Source: an uncultured Clostridia bacterium (lineage in GTDB: Bacteria > Bacillota > Clostridia > Christensenellales > Aristaeellaceae). From it: a DNA stretch of 37,198 nt. Position 1 is the first letter of the stretch, and each line of letters starts with the position of its first letter. The stretch is taken from contig CALVTQ010000061.1 in assembly GCA_944362695.1 (NCBI GenBank), forward strand, positions 1 through 37,198. The letters are read 5' to 3'. This document shows positions 34,572 to 37,198 of this stretch, in pieces. Position numbers and translations under genes: made by a program. The notes beneath the pieces were generated by a model. That model was not told the DNA's origin. It saw only the letters and a program-made list of their open reading frames with translations, and did no database searches.

Positions 34572-35648
34572 ATGGCATACCTTACGCTGAAAAACATCAA
34601 CAAGATCTACCCCAATGGCTTCCACGCCGTGCATGACTTCAATCTGGAAGCTGAGCGGGGCGAGTTCATCGTGTTTGTCGGGCCTTCCGGCTGCGGCAAA
34701 TCCACCACGCTGCGTATGATCGCGGGTCTGGAGGATATCAGCAAGGGCGAGTTCCTCATCGACGGGCAGCTGGCCAACCAGTGGGGCCCGCGCGAGCGCG
34801 AGATCGCGATGGTGTTCCAGAGCTATGCGCTTTATCCGAACATGACGGTGTATGACAACCTCGCTTTCGGCCTGAACCTTCAGGGCGTGGACGAGGACAT
34901 CATCGAGGAGCGCGTGCAGAAGACCGCCAAGATCCTCGGCCTGACCGATTATCTGGACCGCATGCCGCGCGCGCTTTCTGGCGGTCAGCGCCAGCGCGTC
35001 GCCGTCGGCCGCTCGATCATCCGCAAGGTCGGCATCTTCCTGATGGACGAGCCGCTCTCCAATCTCGACGCCAAGCAGCGCGTCACCATGCGCTCGGAGA
35101 TCACGCAGATCCACCGCGAGACCGGCGCGACGACCATCTACGTCACGCATGACCAGACCGAGGCCATGACCATGGCGGACCGCATCGTCGTCATGAAGAA
35201 CGGCTATATCCAGCAGATCGGCACGCCCAAGGAGGTCTACTTCAACCCGGTGAACGTGTTCGTCGCGGGCTTCATCGGCGAGCCGCCCATGAACTTCATC
35301 CGCCGCACGGTCAAGAACGGATGCATCACCATCGGCAAGGGCACGTTTGATCTGTCCGCCAAGCTCGGCAAGGACACCGCCAAGTACGAGGGCAAGGAGA
35401 TCGTGTTCGGCTTCCGTCCCGAGGGCGTCGTGCTCGGCAAGCAGGAGAACAGCTACGTGACGGGCGGCATGGTGGAGCTCACCGAGATGCTCGGCGACAA
35501 CGCCAATGTCTACATCGACATCGACGGCAGCAAGTCCATTCTCAAGGTGACGCCGTTCGAGATCCCGAAGATGGACACCGAGGTCACCTTCTCCATCCCG
35601 GTGGAGAACGCGTATCTGTTCGACGGCGAGACCGAAATGGTCATCTGA
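34572..35648 (+). CDS. UgpC/MsmX-type sugar ABC transporter ATPase (second copy)
   Basis: A 358-residue ABC ATPase with intact Walker A GPSGCGKS (37-44), Q-loop FQSYALYPN, signature LSGGQRQRV, Walker B LMDEPLSNLDAK and H-loop THDQTEAM, plus a C-terminal regulatory domain (GFRPEGVVLGKQEN). Such MsmX-like ATPases are often shared by several importers. It is monocistronic or joined to the MATE gene, and is not next to any permease. It may energise the LplB/YtcP pair in parallel with the copy at 30244, or serve other uptake systems elsewhere. Confidence 0.94.
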   Translation: MAYLTLKNINKIYPNGFHAVHDFNLEAERGEFIVFVGPSGCGKSTTLRMIAGLEDISKGEFLIDGQLANQWGPREREIAMVFQSYALYPNMTVYDNLAFGLNLQGVDEDIIEERVQKTAKILGLTDYLDRMPRALSGGQRQRVAVGRSIIRKVGIFLMDEPLSNLDAKQRVTMRSEITQIHRETGATTIYVTHDQTEAMTMADRIVVMKNGYIQQIGTPKEVYFNPVNVFVAGFIGEPPMNFIRRTVKNGCITIGKGTFDLSAKLGKDTAKYEGKEIVFGFRPEGVVLGKQENSYVTGGMVELTEMLGDNANVYIDIDGSKSILKVTPFEIPKMDTEVTFSIPVENAYLFDGETEMVI

Positions 35649-35668
35649 TCCATTCCAATTGCATATCC

Positions 35669-35702
35669 TGCGCATTCCTCCGCATTGGGAATGCGCATTT
35701 TT
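35669..35702 (+). terminator. Terminator between the second ATPase and the second MATE gene
   Basis: Nine-base perfect stem TGCGCATTC / GAATGCGCA (35669-35677, 35689-35697) followed by five Ts, ending just before the ribosome site of the next gene. It may act as a leaky terminator or attenuator. Confidence 0.85.
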
Positions 35703-35714
35703 CGGAGGAAAACA

Positions 35715-37157
35715 ATGGCTGGTTTTTCTAAGAAAGACGAGAAATTCAGGGAATACGCGCTGACGGCGTCGCCGATGAAGGTGCTGCTGGTGGTCGCATT
35801 CCCGCTGGCGCTGTATCAGGCGCTGGAGGCGTTCTTCAAGATCCTCGATGCGATGATGGCGTCGCATATCGGATCGAGCGAGGTGTCGGCGGTCGCATGC
35901 CTGAGCCAGATCACGCTGATGATCAACGCGCTGGGCACAGGCCTGGCCGTCGGCGGCAGCATCAAGATTTCCGAGGCCTATGGGCAGGGTGACAGCGAGC
36001 TCGTGCGCCGCAGGGTCAGCACGATCTACGCGATGGCCGTGCTCGTCGCGGGCGTGATCGCGCTGACGCTCGTGCCGTTTGCCGAGCCGTTCCTGCGCCT
36101 GCTGCGCACGCCGGAGGATTTGATCAAAACGGGCGCGGGCTATTTCCGCGTGGAGATCCTGTCGCTGGTCGTCGGCTTTTTCAACACGGTGTTCATCGCC
36201 ATCGAGCGCAGCCGGGGCCACTCGCGCCGCATCCTGATGCTCAACATGGGCGTCATCGCGGTCAAGCTGAGCCTGACGGCGTTCTTCGTGTACGTCGTGC
36301 GCGGCGGGCTGATCCTCATCGCGGTCGCGACGCTGATCGGCCAGCTGCTCGTGCTCGTCTATGCGACGTTCACGATGCGCAGGGACGACGGCGCGTTCCG
36401 CTTCACGCCGGGCATGGTGAGCCTGACGCGGCAGACGGTCGGCCCGATGCTGAACCTCGCCTATCCCGTGTCGGCGGAGAAGATGCTGTTTGCGGCGGGC
36501 AAGGTCATCGTCAACGCCATGAGCGGCATGTACGGCGCGCTGACGGTCGGCGCGCTGGGCATATCCAACAACATCGGCGGCCTCACGACGCAATGGCATC
36601 TGGGCTTCACGGACGGCGCGGCGCCGCTCATCAGCCAGAACCGCGGCGCGGGCAAGTACAAGCGCACGCTGCAGGTGTATTTCTCGCTCGTCGCGGTCGA
36701 CGTGATCATCGGCATGATCGGCCTTGGCATCGTGTCCGTCGCGCTGCCGGCCATCGCGGACGTGTTCGCACATTCGCAGAGCCATTACGACGCGGCGTTC
36801 CGCGATATGATCGTCAGCATCCACCGATGGGAGATGCTGGGCTACATCACGCTGGGCATCAATTCGGCGACGATGGCGCTGCTGATCGGCTACGGCTACA
36901 CGAAGCGGACGATGATCCTGAACGTTGTGCGCGTGTTCGCGTATCGCGTGCCGGTGCTCTGGGCGTTCCAGCGCTTCACGAGCCTCGGCGTGGAGGCGGT
37001 CGGCATGACGATGATGGTCTCCAATGTCATGACGGGCGTCACGGCCATCGGCATGGCAATCCCGGTCGTCAAAATAATGAGGTGTGATAGCGATAGCGGC
37101 AAAAAGCTAATAAAATCAATGGTTTTGCGGACAGCGGATAGACAGGGAATGTGTTAA
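35715..37157 (+). CDS. MATE family efflux transporter (second copy)
   Basis: A 480-residue polytopic membrane protein of the MATE group. The start MAGFSKKDEKFREYALTASP leads into PMKVLLVVAFPLALYQALEA and DAMMASHIGSSEVSAVAC, with about twelve helices in two halves. It is only distantly similar to the marR-linked copy at 1814. GGAGGAAAACA precedes the ATG; a codon at 35685 is rejected as it lies in the terminator stem. No own promoter is visible in the 66-base gap. The last ~25 residues (after VVKIMRCD) are unusual and encoded in AT-rich DNA, so the natural C-terminus may have been altered. Confidence 0.9.
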   Translation: MAGFSKKDEKFREYALTASPMKVLLVVAFPLALYQALEAFFKILDAMMASHIGSSEVSAVACLSQITLMINALGTGLAVGGSIKISEAYGQGDSELVRRRVSTIYAMAVLVAGVIALTLVPFAEPFLRLLRTPEDLIKTGAGYFRVEILSLVVGFFNTVFIAIERSRGHSRRILMLNMGVIAVKLSLTAFFVYVVRGGLILIAVATLIGQLLVLVYATFTMRRDDGAFRFTPGMVSLTRQTVGPMLNLAYPVSAEKMLFAAGKVIVNAMSGMYGALTVGALGISNNIGGLTTQWHLGFTDGAAPLISQNRGAGKYKRTLQVYFSLVAVDVIIGMIGLGIVSVALPAIADVFAHSQSHYDAAFRDMIVSIHRWEMLGYITLGINSATMALLIGYGYTKRTMILNVVRVFAYRVPVLWAFQRFTSLGVEAVGMTMMVSNVMTGVTAIGMAIPVVKIMRCDSDSGKKLIKSMVLRTADRQGMC

Positions 37158-37198
37158 AAACTGAATACGCACACAAACGGCGTTACCTTAACCCCTTT
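37073..37198. other. AT-rich composition break at the right edge
   Basis: From about 37073 the sequence turns AT-rich after a long GC-rich gene, covers the last codons of the MATE gene and continues past its stop. Such a break can mark the end of a mobile element or a recombination junction; no inverted repeat end can be shown inside the window. Confidence 0.3.

Noticed and set aside
35685-35714. Earlier start for the second MATE protein
   Set aside because: The codon lies inside the terminator stem; the ATG at 35715 has a good ribosome site and gives the normal N-terminus.
34473-36824. Long minus-strand open frame opposite the second ATPase and MATE genes
   Set aside because: Antisense shadow of two well-recognised genes, with a His/Arg/Asp-rich product that shows no domain.

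Overview
The window looks like a chromosomal segment of a high-GC member of the Firmicutes, probably class Clostridia (gut or rumen type such as Christensenellales or Oscillospirales; the exact lineage is inference). The reasons are the gene order ylxM-ffh-rpsP-khpA-rimM, strong AGGAGG ribosome sites, sigma-A promoters with 17-base spacers, a Bacillus/Clostridia-type LexA box (GAAC-N4-GTTC) before uvrB, and LplB/YtcP-type sugar import.

Layout. Positions 1-200 hold the first codons of an IS3-like transposase leaving the window on the minus strand. Positions 204-5346 carry a P-loop ATPase of the PRK06851 type, then a marR-MATE efflux cassette enclosed by two imperfect inverted copies of a ~470-560 bp intergenic element, then a metallo-beta-lactamase-fold protein with an eroded metal motif. 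Positions 5407-8767 carry a secreted SH3-domain protein, an ArsR-like one-component regulator and a PLP aminotransferase, each with a clear promoter. Positions 9006-14006 are the uvrB-uvrA repair operon under an SOS box. Positions 14345-18123 hold a 55-residue membrane peptide gene missed by length cut-offs, then ylxM-ffh-rpsP-khpA, a 580-bp repeat island, and rimM; the trmD-rplS pair that commonly follows rimM is not here. Positions 18281-23628 encode two large secreted proteins of unknown function, an HD-domain hydrolase, a 45-residue membrane peptide and a GH5 cellulase with SLH-like sequence at its N-terminus.

Positions 24159-33688 form a long, apparently co-directional carbohydrate uptake locus: an S-component-like membrane protein, two LplB/YtcP permeases, an unusually long solute-binding protein, four uncharacterised four-helix membrane proteins wrapped around a UgpC/MsmX-type ATPase, and a GH105 unsaturated rhamnogalacturonyl hydrolase. 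A convergent AraC regulator, a second MsmX-type ATPase and a second MATE protein follow. The simplest reading is import of pectin-derived (rhamnogalacturonan) oligosaccharides, hydrolysis of the unsaturated end sugar inside the cell by GH105, and AraC control. The four extra membrane proteins are not part of the textbook importer and are the best candidate here for something undescribed. Intergenic DNA is unusually rich in hairpins and repeats.
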